Shown piece by piece: positions 34,714 through 45,126 of a stretch of 64,000 bases of DNA. The notes under the pieces were generated by a model, which was not told the origin of the DNA, made no database searches, and saw only the letters and a program-made list of their open reading frames with translations. Position 1 is the stretch's first letter. Each line of letters begins with the position of its first letter. Both the position numbers and the translations under genes were made by a program. Source of the stretch: Taudactylus pleione. Lineage: Eukaryota; Chordata; Amphibia; Anura; Myobatrachidae. The stretch lies in the NCBI GenBank assembly GCA_031769625.1, contig JAUIMM010000040.1, positions 10,852,501-10,916,500 of the forward strand, read 5' to 3'.

Positions 34714-36210
34714 TCATAAGAAAATGTTCCAAGCTATTTTTTCATTTAGGCCTTGCGGCGCTAACGTATCTAATTTGAAGATCCATCTGGATTCACACTG
34801 AGAAAGGAGCTTGTTCCTGTCGCCTCCACGGACTGACATAGGGACATGGTCTATAATTTTGTATTTGAGACTCGATAAGGTATGGTTATGAGACTTGAAA
34901 TGCCGGGCCACCGGTTGGTCTATATTCTTTCCTTGTAGGGCAGCTCTGATGGCAGACCTATGTAAAGTCATTCTTTCTCAAAAGGATCTGATAGTTTGAC
35001 CAACATAATAAAGTCCGCAAGGACATATAATGAGATATACAACATATTGCGTAGTGTAGGTGAGTGTGTGTCTGATCTTGTACTTGAAACCCAGGTGTGG
35101 GTGTTTGAAATAGTGTCCTGCTTCCATGAAACTGCAGGTTACACATGATGGACACTTATAACATCCTGTTTTTTTTGTTTGAACTGTTGCCAAATTGTTT
35201 AATTGCATGCCAGTGATGTCGGTTTTTACAAGCAGATCCTTAAGATTTTTTCCTCTCTTATAGCTAGGCATGAGGCTTTTTTTCTGTAATCAGGGTAAGT
35301 CACGGTCACCTGTAACAAGAGGCCAGAATGCTTTAATCGCTTTAGGTATAATCTGACTTGATAGAGAATATTCAGTAACAAAAGGAATTTTGTCTTTGTT
35401 ACGATTTTTCTTATTTGGTAGCAAGAAAACATCTCTTGGAATATTTGACACTTCTTGTTTGTTTTTTTGTAACATTCTGATACTATAACCTCTCTCTGCA
35501 AACTTGGTCACTACATCGTTAAGTGCTGGCTCCAGTTGTTGTTTATCACTTGTTATGCGTGCAACTCTTAGCATTTGGGATCTTGGTAATCCTTTCTTTA
35601 GCGCTGGTGCATGGCAGCTGCTATGGTGAAGTAAGGTATTATGATCTGTCTGTTTCTGGAAAGTCGCAGTTTTGATTTGATTTGCTACAATACTGACTGT
35701 AATATCAAGATAGTTTATGGCATTATAATTATGCTGGGATGTCAATTTGACCGGTCCTTGAGCTGCATTAATTTTCTCGATAAGTTTTATCAGAGATGTT
35801 TCAAATCCTTGCCACAGTAAAAATAGGTAATCTATATACCTTGTATATAGAAGGATGTTGTCGGAGACATCCTTGTCAGAAAAAAACAATTCCTGTTCCT
35901 GTTCGAACATGTAAATATTAGCATAGGATGGGGCCACATTCGACCCCATCGCACAGCCTTGTTGTTGCAAATAGAACTGTCCATTATGAATAAAGTAATT
36001 TTGTCTTAATGTAAGGTCTAATAGTTGTAAAAAAAGATAAATGTCTAATTTATCAAAATGGTTATTATGCAAAAATGTTCTCATAGCTGCCATGCCTTGT
36101 AGATGGGGAATGATTGTGTACAGATTTTTCACATTCAAGGAGCACAAAATGGTATGCGCAGGGACATTTGTTATCTCTTTTAATTTGTGCATAAACTGAG
36201 TAGTATCTTC
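34714..36210 (-). pseudogene. PLE RT and GIY-YIG, truncated minus-strand copy
   Basis: Two frames. 36210 to 35290 gives the RT from motif A: CSLNVKNLYTIIPHLQG (the catalytic Asp is Asn), GCAMGSNVAPSYANIYM (motif B), and YTRYIDYLFLLWQG (motif C, YIDY where YxDD is expected), then the thumb region to GDRDLP and stop. After a frameshift, 35271-34714 gives PSYKRGKNLKDLL, the Cys cluster [13 protein letters not shown], the GIY-YIG core [30 protein letters not shown] and the final ESRWIFKLDTLAPQGLNEK. RT and nuclease would carry out target-primed retrotransposition. Truncated at its 5' side by the inverted junction. Confidence 0.88.
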
Positions 36211-37096
36211 CATAAGAATAATAAAACCCTTTGGGATAAATTGGAGACACAATGCCGTACCTATCGCATGGAATTGAGTGCATTTAAAAAGAAAAAACTA
36301 ATTACAGTACAGACAGATTATGAGGAGAATTGTGTCTATCAGTGGCTTAATGGTACGGAACCCATACAACAGAGTCTTGGAGAAATAGAAAATACAGATC
36401 AAAAAACGACAACACTTCATCCAACAGTGACAGTGAATTTAATATAAATGATTCAGATGATACTACTACATCTGCCACAGTCCTTTTAGACAGGGTAACC
36501 AGAGCCAAAGGAGAAGCCATGGGCATAAACCCATGAGATGGGGAGGGGGGACAAAATGAGAGGAACTTCAAAGCCACCCACAAACAAAAAGAGAACCTGA
36601 TTTACAACTTATCATCACATACTCTTTCAGAAATGGAAATCAGGATACTTAGTAAAGGTTTATCATTTATCCCTACAAATGTGTATAATGAGCTACAGTG
36701 GAAAATTGATATACATAGGTTAAATAGAAATCTTAGACTTAAAGAATTTTTTCAAAAACAGGAAGCTGAGACCAATATCCTGTATAATCCATTCCTAGCT
36801 CAGAGGAATAAATCTATGTTCGATCCTCCATCACACAATGCATCTTTGAAAACATTTACACGTCTATTAGATGATTCCGTTAACAAATATAATTCAGCAC
36901 AAACCAAAAACATACCAATTTGACGAAAGCAGAACATCAGGCTTTAAAAAAATTACAAAATAACAAACAAATAGTGATTCACCCAGCGGACAAGGGGGGA
37001 GGAATAGTGCTGCAGGATTTGGACAAATACATCTCTGAAATAGACAGACTGCTATCTGATTGAACAACATATTTAAAACTCAATAGTGATCCCACT
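36211..37096 (+). pseudogene. PLE N-terminal region, plus-strand copy
   Basis: The unique centre of the palindrome. Frames read NNKTLWDKLETQCRTYRMEL and VYQWLNGTEP (36215-36360), an acidic linker, then LSEMEIRILSKGLSFIPTN (36620-36680), the conserved L-x-K-G-L-x-F-x-P box at the start of PLE RTs. KFTRLLDDSV-type and FDPPSHNASLKTF segments and HPADKGGGIVLQDLDKYI (36979-37030), the N-terminal RT fingers motif, follow. Frameshifts occur near 36440, 36530 and 36920, with a stop near 37062. No natural start codon is evident because the inverted arm replaces the 5' end. Confidence 0.8.
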
Positions 37097-38850
37097 ATGG
37101 GCTACAAACGTAATTTGGATAATATACTGACAGAATCCATGAATAATGGACAATTGACAAAAAAAGAATATGAGGCTTTATTACAATCATTTTCAAAAAT
37201 CCCCATATTATATACAGTACCCAAATTGCACAAAGATATTAATAACCCCAAAGGTAGGCCAATTATTTCCGCTCGTGATTCACTATTTCAGCCGATTGCA
37301 CAATTTTTAGATTATCTTATCCAACCATATATCATCATACAGCCCACGTTCCTGAAAGATACTACTCAGTTTTTGCACAAATTAAAAGAGATAACAAATG
37401 TCCCTGAGCATACCATTTTGTGCACCTTGGATGTGAAAAATCTGTACACAATCATTCCCCATCTACAAGGCATGGCAGCTATGAGAACATTTTGGCATAA
37501 TAACCATTTTGATAAATTAGACATTTCTCTTTTTTTTACAACTATTAGACCTTACATTAAGACAAAATTACTTTATTCATAATGGACAGTTCTATTTGCA
37601 ATAACAAGGCTGTGCGATGGGGTCGAATGTGGCCCCATCCTATGCTAATAGTTACATGTTCGAACAGGAACAGGAATTGTTTCTTTCTGACAAGGATGTC
37701 TCCGACAACATCCTTCTATATACAAGGTATATAGATTACCTATTTTTACTGTGGCAAGAATCTGAAACATTTCTGATAAACCTTATCGAGAAAATTAATG
37801 CAGCTCAAGGACCGGTCAAATTGACATCCCAGCATAATTATAATGCCATAAACTATCTTGATGTTACAGTCAGTATTGTAGCGAATCAAATCAAAACTGC
37901 GACTTTCCAGAAACAGATGGATCGTAATACCTTACTTCACCATAGCAGCTGCCATGCACCAGCGCTAAAGAAAGGATTACCAAGATCCCAAATGCTAAAA
38001 GTTGCACGCATAACAAGTGATAAACAACAACTGGAGCCAGCACTTAACGATGTAGTGACCAAGTTTGCAGAGAGAGGTTATAGTATCAGAATGTTACAAA
38101 TAAACAAACAAGAAGTGTCAAATATTCCAAGAGATGTTTTCTTGCTACCAAATAAGAAAAATCGTAACAAAGACAAAATTCCTTTTGTTACTGAATATTC
38201 TCTATCAAGTCAGATTATACCTAAAGCTATTAAAGCATTCTGGCCTCTTGTTACAGGTGACCATGACTTACCCGGATTACAGAAAAAAAGCCTCATGCCT
38301 AGCTATAAGAGAGGAAAAAATCTTAAGGATCTGCTTGTAAAAACCGACGTCACTGGCATGCAATTAAACAATTTGGCAACAGTTCGAACAAAAAAAACAG
38401 GATGTTATAAGTGTCCATCCTGTGTAACCTGCAGTTTCATGGAAGCAGGACACTATTTCAAACACCCACACACAGGTTTCAAGTACAAGATCAGACACAC
38501 ACTCACCTGCACTACAAATATGTTGTCTATCTCATATGTCCTTGCGAACTTTATTATGTTGGTCAAACTATCATATCCTTTCGAGAAAGAATGGCTTTAC
38601 ATAGGTCTGCCATCAGAGCTGCCCTACAAGGAAAGAATATAGACCAACCGGTGGCCCGGCATTTCAAGTCTCCTTCAACCATACCTTATCGAGTCTCAAA
38701 TACAAAATTATAGACCATATCCCTATGTCAATCCGTGGAGGCGACAGGAACAAGCTCCTTTCTCAGTGTGAATCCAGATGGATCTTCAAATTAGATACGT
38801 TAGCGCCGCGACGCCCAAATGAAAAAATAGCTTGGAACGTTTTCTTATGA
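37097..38850 (+). pseudogene. PLE RT palm and GIY-YIG, plus-strand copy
   Basis: Fingers: FSKIPILYTVPKLHKD and GRPIISARDSLFQPIAQFLD. Palm motif A is CTLDVKNLYTIIPHLQG with its Asp intact. A one-base expansion of a T run near 37540 shifts the frame, and a stop interrupts the motif B lead-in (LQ*QGCAMG near 37603). Motif B is MGSNVAPSYANSYM; motif C is YTRYIDYLFLLWQ, again YIDY. The frame continues through the thumb into [26 protein letters not shown] and, after a shift near 38515, [41 protein letters not shown] and ESRWIFKLDTLAP, ending at the stop 38848-38850. The best preserved ORF in the window, but not intact. Confidence 0.9.
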
Positions 38851-39710
38851 ACCAGATCTTGGATTGATGGTGTTACACCAGATATAATTAACCATGACTT
38901 TCATTTTTGACAGTGTAGTTGCTACATGGAGTTATGTGTACTACTTAATACTTAATATTTGTGGTATATGCCATATTTTTTATGTACTTACTATTTAATA
39001 TTTTGATACAGATATGATGCTATTCTGCATATGGTATAAGCTGTATCCATGCATTATTGTTCAAAACAGTTTTTGATACATTGTATATCTTTTTACTTTT
39101 TCCTTATCACTTTCTCACATAACATATACATACACAGTTGATTTTTAATTACACGTTCCACACATCACTTTCTCATATTCACTTACACATTTTTTCATTT
39201 TTTCTAAATTTTTATTTCAGCTACACTTTTTATACATCATCCTTTGCAGAGTTTAAACACACTTTACTTTTCTGTTTTTCAAATAGTTTCATTTCACTAT
39301 ATCCATTACACTATCACATATTCATCATTTTTATACTTTCAGTTCCACAGCGATTCTCCCCTACCCAGTCTGATGGTGCTGTTATTCCAAGGTTGTCAAG
39401 GAGACGCATGACGTCATTGAGGAGGGCCGCATACGGCCATCCCTGGACTGGGGCATCATATGGACGGGTGAGTGTAGCGTGGACATACGCACCTGTACAC
39501 CAGTTTAAAGTATATAGGTAAGACACTTTTTTCTTATTCACTTTTATTGCACATACACATTGGTCCTGAAGACAAGGTCCGTGGAGACCTTGAAACGTAG
39601 ACTGTTTCTGTGTATAATATGTTTATTTAATACACATCGTTTTCTACACCTCTGGAGTGCCGCTTAATTCTTTCTGCGGGGGGGCGAATTGGCTTCCTAT
39701 AAGAGATACC

Positions 39711-39711
<1 letters not shown>
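37353..39711 (+). repeat. Right inverted arm of PLE element 2
   Basis: Inverted partner of 33886-36210. After the stop at 38850 it contains an 860-bp 3' UTR with GTGAGTGTAGCGTGGACATA and the hammerhead-like fold. Confidence 0.9.
39561..39607 (+). ncRNA. Hammerhead-like motif, element 2 right arm
   Basis: CTGAAGA at 39566-39572, one C, stem II AAGGTC (39574-39579) with GACCTT (39586-39591), then GAAACG at 39592-39597. Here the next bases are TAGACTG, not TCGACTG as in the left arm, so the cleavage triplet is lost. Confidence 0.5.

Positions 39712-39716
<5 letters not shown>

Positions 39717-39765
<49 letters not shown>
39717..39765. repeat. (TA)n between PLE elements 2 and 3
   Basis: About 49 bases of TA with one AAAT interruption. 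Confidence 0.9.
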
Positions 39766-40036
39766 ATCTAGAAGTCAATGTAAGCTGCCCTGGTGCCATC
39801 CAAAGGTGTTGTAACCTTAAGTGTAGGAAGAACAAACAGCGGCACTCACGGGACTTCCAATAATGAATCCTGGACACAGCAGTGTAGTTCAACGTTTCAG
39901 TCTTAGAAGACTTTTATTAAAATCATCGTTCTTGATAAAAGGCTTCTAAGACTGAAACCTTGAACTACACTGCTGTGTCCAGGATTCATTATTTCATTAT
40001 TGGAAGTCTCGTGAGTGCTGCTGTTTGCTTTTCCTA
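39766..40036. mobile_element. Mini palindrome 3 (PLE-like)
   Basis: Extension of about 59 bp (39766-39824, with CCCTGGTGCCATCCAAAGG), then arms 39825-39916 and 39944-40036. Arms hold CAGCGGCACTCACGGGACTT, AATAATGAATCCTGGACACA and CAACGTTTCAGTCTTAGAAG. Minus strand of the left arm: AGTCTTCTAAGACT then GAAACGTTGAAC, a hammerhead-like stem II plus GAAACG block. (TA)n on both sides. No coding sequence. PLE assignment is by architecture. Confidence 0.6.
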
Positions 40037-40052
40037 TATATAGATATAGATA

Positions 40053-40053
<1 letters not shown>

Positions 40054-40084
<31 letters not shown>

Positions 40085-40100
40085 CATATGTATATATATA
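40054..40100. repeat. (GT)n/(TA)n tract
   Basis: GTGTGTGTA then TA alternation with ACATATG. Confidence 0.85.
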
Positions 40101-40754
40101 CAAAACAATTACTTCAAGGGCGCTTCAACACACTTAATAATACAGACAGTCCTTATATTCTTCATAAATAACAATCTCTTCAGGGCTTATAGGTTCCAGT
40201 TACTTCTGTTTTATGGATGTAGATAACTACTTTCGTGCTCGCTTTTCAGAGCTGATCGGAGAGTTCATATGATAAAACTTGTTTTAACGTCCTTCTATAA
40301 GATACCTTCATACCAGAAAAACACCCAAGTTAGGCCCAAAGGCCAACATTAATACAATCTAAAACAAACTTTATAAAAAAATTAGCAAATTCAGATGGAC
40401 AAATGTTCTTACATGAATATATTAATATATCAACATCCTTTATACAGATAAAAATAGATTTTCCACACCTTACAAATGAATGAAGGTTTATAACATAATG
40501 TCCACCATAAGTACTTATGCTCTGAAAAGCAAGCACGAAAGTCATTATCTACATCCATAAAACAGAAGTAACTGGAACCTATAAGCCCTGAAGGGATTGC
40601 TATTTATGAAGAATATAAGGACTGTCCGTATTATTAAGTGTGTTGAAGCGCCCTTGAAGTAATTGTTTTGTATTTATGTGTTGGTCCTACTAACAGAGGA
40701 CTTACTGAAAGGAGCGGCTGTTTTTTTTATATAGCGCAGGTTGGTTTTGGTTGT
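40101..40754. mobile_element. Palindrome 4 (PLE-like) with right-hand extension
   Basis: Outer arms 40101-40260 and 40512-40670 pair through CAAAACAATTACTTCAAGGG, GAACCTATAAGCCCTGAAG-type and GCTCTGAAAAGC. About 250 bp of unique AT-rich DNA lies between. An 84-bp extension (40671-40754) is on the right only, next to (TA)n. No coding sequence. Confidence 0.65.
40520..40545 (+). ncRNA. Hammerhead-like motif, palindrome 4
   Basis: CTGAAAAGCAAGCACGAAAG followed by TC (40522-40543), with the mirrored version on the minus strand at 40228-40252. CTGAAAA departs from CTGAnGA at one base. Stem II (GC/GC) is very short. GAAAGTC is intact. Confidence 0.35.
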
Positions 40755-40782
40755 GTATATAATATATATATATATATATATA
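40755..40782. repeat. (TA)n tract
   Basis: TA alternation between palindromes 4 and 5. Confidence 0.85.
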
Positions 40783-41886
40783 AACGACAGGCTCAATCCA
40801 CGGCACTCGACCATCTGGGGTGCCCTTGGTATGTGACCACACCATCTACATAAAAAATATCATACAAACTCGGCACTCACATGCTTTTCAAACTGCAACT
40901 CCTTTGAACATAGGGAATGTTGGTTCCAAAATATTGCAATAATTTGTTAAGCTGGCCAACGCTTCACGGTCATTCCCATCTAGCCAGTCCCTACACTGAT
41001 TCTCAGATAAATGAACTTGATCTGCCATCTTGGCCTCAAGCTTGCATACATTTTAAACAGAAAACTGGGTCCTGCCTTAAAGAGACAGGACCACACCCAG
41101 GGCTATCAGTTAATAAGCACCTGGAAAAAGAAAAAAGTTTGTCTTACATTTGAAAAACAGGGTGCCCTAGCAAGTGTGACCACAAAATTTAAATAAACGA
41201 CAGGCTCAATCCACGGCACTCGACCATCTGGGATGCCCTTGGTATGTGACCACACCATCTACATAAAAAATATCATGCAAACTCGGCACTCACATGCTTT
41301 TCAAACTGCAACTCCTTTGAACATAGGGAATGTTGGTTCCAAAATATTGCAATAATTTGTTAAGCTGGCCACCGCTTCACGGTCATTCCCATATAGCCAG
41401 TCCCTACACTGATTCTCAGATAAATGAACTTGATCTGCCATCTTGGCCTCAAGCTTGCATACATTTTAAACAGAAAACTGGGTCCTGTAGATGGTGTGGT
41501 CACATACCAAGGGCACCCCAGATGGTCGAGTGCTGTGGATTGAGCCTGTGGTTTATTTAAATTTTGTGGTCACACTTGCTAGGGCACCCTGTTTTTCAAA
41601 TGTAAGACAAACTTTTTTCTTTTTCCAGGTGCTTATTAACTGATAGCCCTGGGTGTGGTCCTGTCTCTTTAAGGCAGGACCCAGTTTTCTGTTTAAAATG
41701 TATGCAAGCTTGAGGCCAAGATGGCAGATCAAGTTCATTTATCTGAGAATCAGTGTAGGGACTGGCTAGATGGGAATAACCGTGAAGCGGTGGCCAGCTT
41801 AACAAATTATTGCAATATTTTGGAACCAACATTCCCGATGTTCAAAGGAGTTGCAGTTTGAAAAGCATGTGAGTGCCAAGTTTATG
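40783..41886. mobile_element. Array 5: two direct and one inverted copy of a ~410-bp unit
   Basis: Unit = 83-bp extension (AAACGACAGGCTCAATCCAC, CGGCACTCGACCATCTGGGG) plus body (CGGCACTCACATGCTTTTC, GAACATAGGGAATGTTGGTT, ATTTAAAT end). Copy 1 is 40783-41193, copy 2 is 41194-41486 (truncated body), and copy 3 is inverted at 41487-41886 (extension first, then body). (TA)n lies on both sides. Identity between copies is very high, so the array is young. The 61-78 residue ORFs repeated in each copy show no known domain. Confidence 0.7.
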
Positions 41887-41887
41887 A

Positions 41888-41926
<39 letters not shown>
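41887..41926. repeat. (TA)n tract
   Basis: About 40 bases of TA alternation. Confidence 0.9.
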
Positions 41927-41928
<2 letters not shown>

Positions 41929-42559
41929 ATGTGGGGTAATTAGCTTGGTAGAGAGGTCAGTGGTAAAGTGAGTAGGTGCATAATAACAGATCCATATGCA
42001 GCTTTGCAGGTTAAAATTAAAATAAATGGTGCTTTCCTGACAGTATTTCATTAACAAATTAAGAAACATTCTAGCACCCAGGCAGGGCACTACCTCACTG
42101 CTTGAACCCTGACTACAGTGGGCAGGTAGTCTATAAAAGTAACACAGACTCAATCTTTTAGTCCTGTTTGTAACAGGTAATGATACTGCCCTTCTGGCCT
42201 TCACACAAAATATCTCTTGTGGTTTTCCTTACCTCCTGCCGGTATGTGCACTGGCTTCCCTTGCCTGCAGCTTAACTGCTTTAATGTCACAAGTACAGTC
42301 TGAGATTTGCAGTCCTTCTTGCCTCCTGCAGGTCTGGACTCAGGCCCCCTGGCCCCCAAAGGCTTGGCTTCACTGGGCTCTCTGGCTGCCACAGTCCCAC
42401 TTAGACTGTCTCCACTGGCAGCCTGACCGGTCTACCTTCTCATCATCCCACACCTGGGCTCTGTCCACAAGGCAGCCTCTAGATGTGGCAAAACGTAGTT
42501 TTTCTATTCTGTGTGGCTGGATCTCTCCAGCCCTACACAGAATCCATGGCTCACTATCA
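41927..42559. other. GC-richer unassigned block between (TA)n elements
   Basis: Contains GTCTATAAAAG near 42130 (TATA-like) and a hairpin TTCTGTGTGGCTGG / CCAGCCCTACACAGAA near 42517-42543. Could be part of an LTR or a repeat. ORFs of 152 and 110 residues cross into TA repeats and are not credible. Confidence 0.3.
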
Positions 42560-42625
42560 CCAACTTTGGAAAAAACTAGTGACTCGATACCTAAAACTCC
42601 TTGTAATCTACATTTCAGTTTATTC

Positions 42626-42656
<31 letters not shown>

Positions 42657-43063
42657 CTGCTCCAAATAAATGGCACCAGGACACCATTATCAATGCAAAA
42701 AAAACTTTGTATTCTAACAGATCATCTTTTCGGAGCTTCTGACCCGTCGTCAGGATCATACAAATATGTATGTTTGTATGGTTCTGACGACGGGGCGGAA
42801 GCTCCGAAGCGTTGATCTGTTATAATACAATTTTTTTTTGCATTGATGATGGTGTCCTAGTGCCATTTTTTTGGAGCAGTATATATATACATATATATAT
42901 ATATATAGTTGAATAAACTGAAATGTAGATTACAAGGAGTTTTAGGTATCGAGTCACTAGTTTTTTCCAAAGTTGGTTTATTTATTCCAAAGCAGGATTA
43001 TTGTCTACCCAGGCACAGGACCAAGTTTGATTTTTTTTACTCCAAGTGCCGGGAGAACTGTGG

Positions 43064-43064
<1 letters not shown>
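42560..43064. mobile_element. Palindrome 6 (PLE-like) with internal (TA)n in both arms
   Basis: Arms 42560-42770 and 42775-42976: CCAACTTTGGAAAAAACTAG, GTAATCTACATTTCAGTTTA, a TA tract (42631-42656 and 42882-42906), then GCTCCAAATAAATGGCACCA and GGAGCTTC. A right-only extension of about 88 bp (42977-43064) contains AAGTGCCGGGAGAACTG and abuts a larger TA/GA tract. Confidence 0.65.
42778..42820 (+). ncRNA. Hammerhead-like motif, palindrome 6
   Basis: GGTTCTGACGACGGGGC, loop GGAA, GCTCCGAAGCGTTGAT. CTGACGA fits CTGAnGA, stem II is GGGGC/GCTCC, and GAA is present followed by GCG where most copies have ACG. As in element 2, one extra C precedes stem II. Confidence 0.5.
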
Positions 43065-43235
<171 letters not shown>

Positions 43236-44079
43236 CGCTTTATTTAAACTTCCCCATTTTTATATGGCTTCTAACTGCAAAACTTTAATGTCCTTAATTT
43301 TTCTAGTGCATAATGACTTGATACATTCCATATATTCTTTTTGATCTGTCTCATTAAATATGCTCTGTGATCCATTTACCAATGTATTTCAGAATCATGA
43401 GCACAGTTCACAGTAATTTAGCCTCCCCAATTTCAGTATTCAGTGGGATTATGATAATATCCATTGTTTTATGGTTCTTTTAAAGATATCCTTTGCCTGA
43501 CTATATTAGGTAGTTTTCACACCTTATGCACATTTCATGTTTCAAATTAAATAAGCATTTAGTTATTTGTTCTGCATGCTTGAATGTTTTCAAACTGTCA
43601 CTACAGACCATAAATCCTTTAGCATTTTAAAATTTCACACATTCCTTCTGTATAAAGAAATATATTCATTATAAACCAATACTTGGGTCTTAAAAATGGC
43701 CGATTATATGTACAGTGAAAAACGTCCCATGTGACTGCAAACCTAAGTAAATTATAAAAGTACTTTTCTATGCAGCACTTAGAAAATGGATTTGCAAGTT
43801 CCTCTAGGTGAAATTTAATTTAATTCTGCTAAGGACTATTACACAGTATCTTTCTGTAATCTTGAGTTAAAAATGTAATGCTACATCTGGTTTGTTATAT
43901 ATGAAATGTGTCTTATAACCTGTGTTCTTTTGTTATTTTTTTTAATTGAGGTTTGTTATATGTTAGTGGTAATAGGCACGGGAAGGAACATGTATCACAG
44001 TGAACATAACATCATAATATGATATATAATATACATTCAGTGGATCAAAACCCTTGATTTTGGGACTCTAGAGGAGAGT
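43236..44079. other. AT-rich DNA without a recognised feature
   Basis: Nothing recognised. Confidence 0.4.
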
Positions 44080-44400
44080 TAACCTGTTGCTGATCTTGAA
44101 ATTACAACATCGTAATTGTTCAATCGTTCATCATACTGTGCAGTGGATATTGTGACCACACTGAACGATATGTCATTCAGTGTAGGCACCCTCCCTCAAT
44201 CCCGAACATGCACAACCTGTCGATATCGTCAGGTTGGCCTGCATGTTCAGGCGAGGACAGATGCTGACAACGACCAGTGGGAGCGCGCATCGCTGGTCAT
44301 TGCCGGCATTTTAACTGCACAATTAATGAATGATTGAACAATAACAATGTCGTAATCATTCGATTGTTAATTTTTATTGTGTTGTGGATATGCCCCTTAA
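44080..44400. mobile_element. Palindromic MITE, family B-like copy 2
   Basis: ACATCGTAATTGTTCAATCG near 44107 mirrors GATTGAACAATAACAATGTC near 44332. Inner blocks include GTCGATATCGTC and repeated GACAACGACCAG/CGCTGGTCATTG. Ends in GTGGATATGCCCCTTAA. Probable hAT-like MITE. Confidence 0.6.
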
Positions 44401-44812
44401 GATTTTCACATTTGTAGAAATTTTATATAAATTAACAATTCTATAATGATGCAAAGTATAAGATGTAAGCCATCCTGCTGGGAGCACTCAATTAAATGTT
44501 ATCCTACAGTTTAACAACAGTAGTCCAATATGAAGTGTCTCCATGTAGTACCAGAATGAATGAGACCTTAGACTATGTAAACCTGTCTTGGGACATTTCC
44601 CTATCCCTTCCACTAAGCTACTATTTTTGTTTATTACATAACACACTTCAATTAATCATAAAAAAGGCAAAAACTTCAATTGATAATACTGATAAACTAG
44701 GAAATAAAGTTATGATTAGCTATTTCTATTTCACAAATTGAAAGCTCTTTGCATCCAAAATGTTTTAATGTGATGATAACCTTTTTTTATGTTTCTTATA
44801 TGTAAAACTGGG

Positions 44813-45126
44813 CATCCACTGTATAATTTTCTGTCAGATATCTTTCCAATCTGGCTGGTTGGAATGAAAACCTGGTAATGTATGAGAGCAAATGACAGTC
44901 GATCATATGGTTTTAAACACTGAAAAAAGGACACAAAAATTGTTCAAATTGGTTACATTTGTGTGTTTTAACCAATTTGTCTGAACAACCATTTTTGGCT
45001 ATTTTCCAGTGTTTGTGAGCAAATGGTAGATTGTCATTGGCTCCCATACATCAACAGGTTTTCATTCCAACCAGCCAGATTGGACAGATATCTGACAGAT
45101 AATTGTATAGTGGATGCCCAGCTTTA
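44813..45126. mobile_element. Palindromic MITE, family A copy 2
   Basis: TIRs begin CTGGGCATCCACT and pair for about 70 bp through TCTGTCAGATATCT and AATCTGGCTGGTTGGAATGA. Shares its inner half with the element at 1845-2150 while the outer ends differ. Confidence 0.75.

Larger units (their letters stand above)
33886..36210 (-). repeat. Left inverted arm of PLE element 2
   Basis: Starts AGGTATCTCTTATAGGAAGC, the complement of 39691-39711. Pairing with 37353-39711 runs along the whole arm with scattered substitutions, plus GCGGCACTC at 33934-33942. Confidence 0.9.
33805..39711. mobile_element. Penelope-like element 2: 5.9-kb inverted dimer in (TA)n
   Basis: A plus-strand copy (36211-39711, nearly full length but lacking its own 5' end) is joined head to head to a 5'-truncated minus-strand copy (36210 down to 33886), with an 81-bp left-only extension (33805-33885). 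Arms of about 2.35 kb contain RT motifs A onward, the GIY-YIG domain and the 3' UTR. (TA)n flanks both ends, which hides any target duplication. This is the largest and best preserved PLE in the window. Confidence 0.88.

Noticed and set aside
34714..36252. Two independent PLE genes on opposite strands as a gene pair
   Set aside because: They are the two arms of one palindrome; sequence identity and symmetry show a single inverted dimer.
33805..43064. CRISPR array or phage-like defence locus
   Set aside because: The genome is plainly eukaryotic, and repeats are palindromic transposons with no regular spacer pattern.
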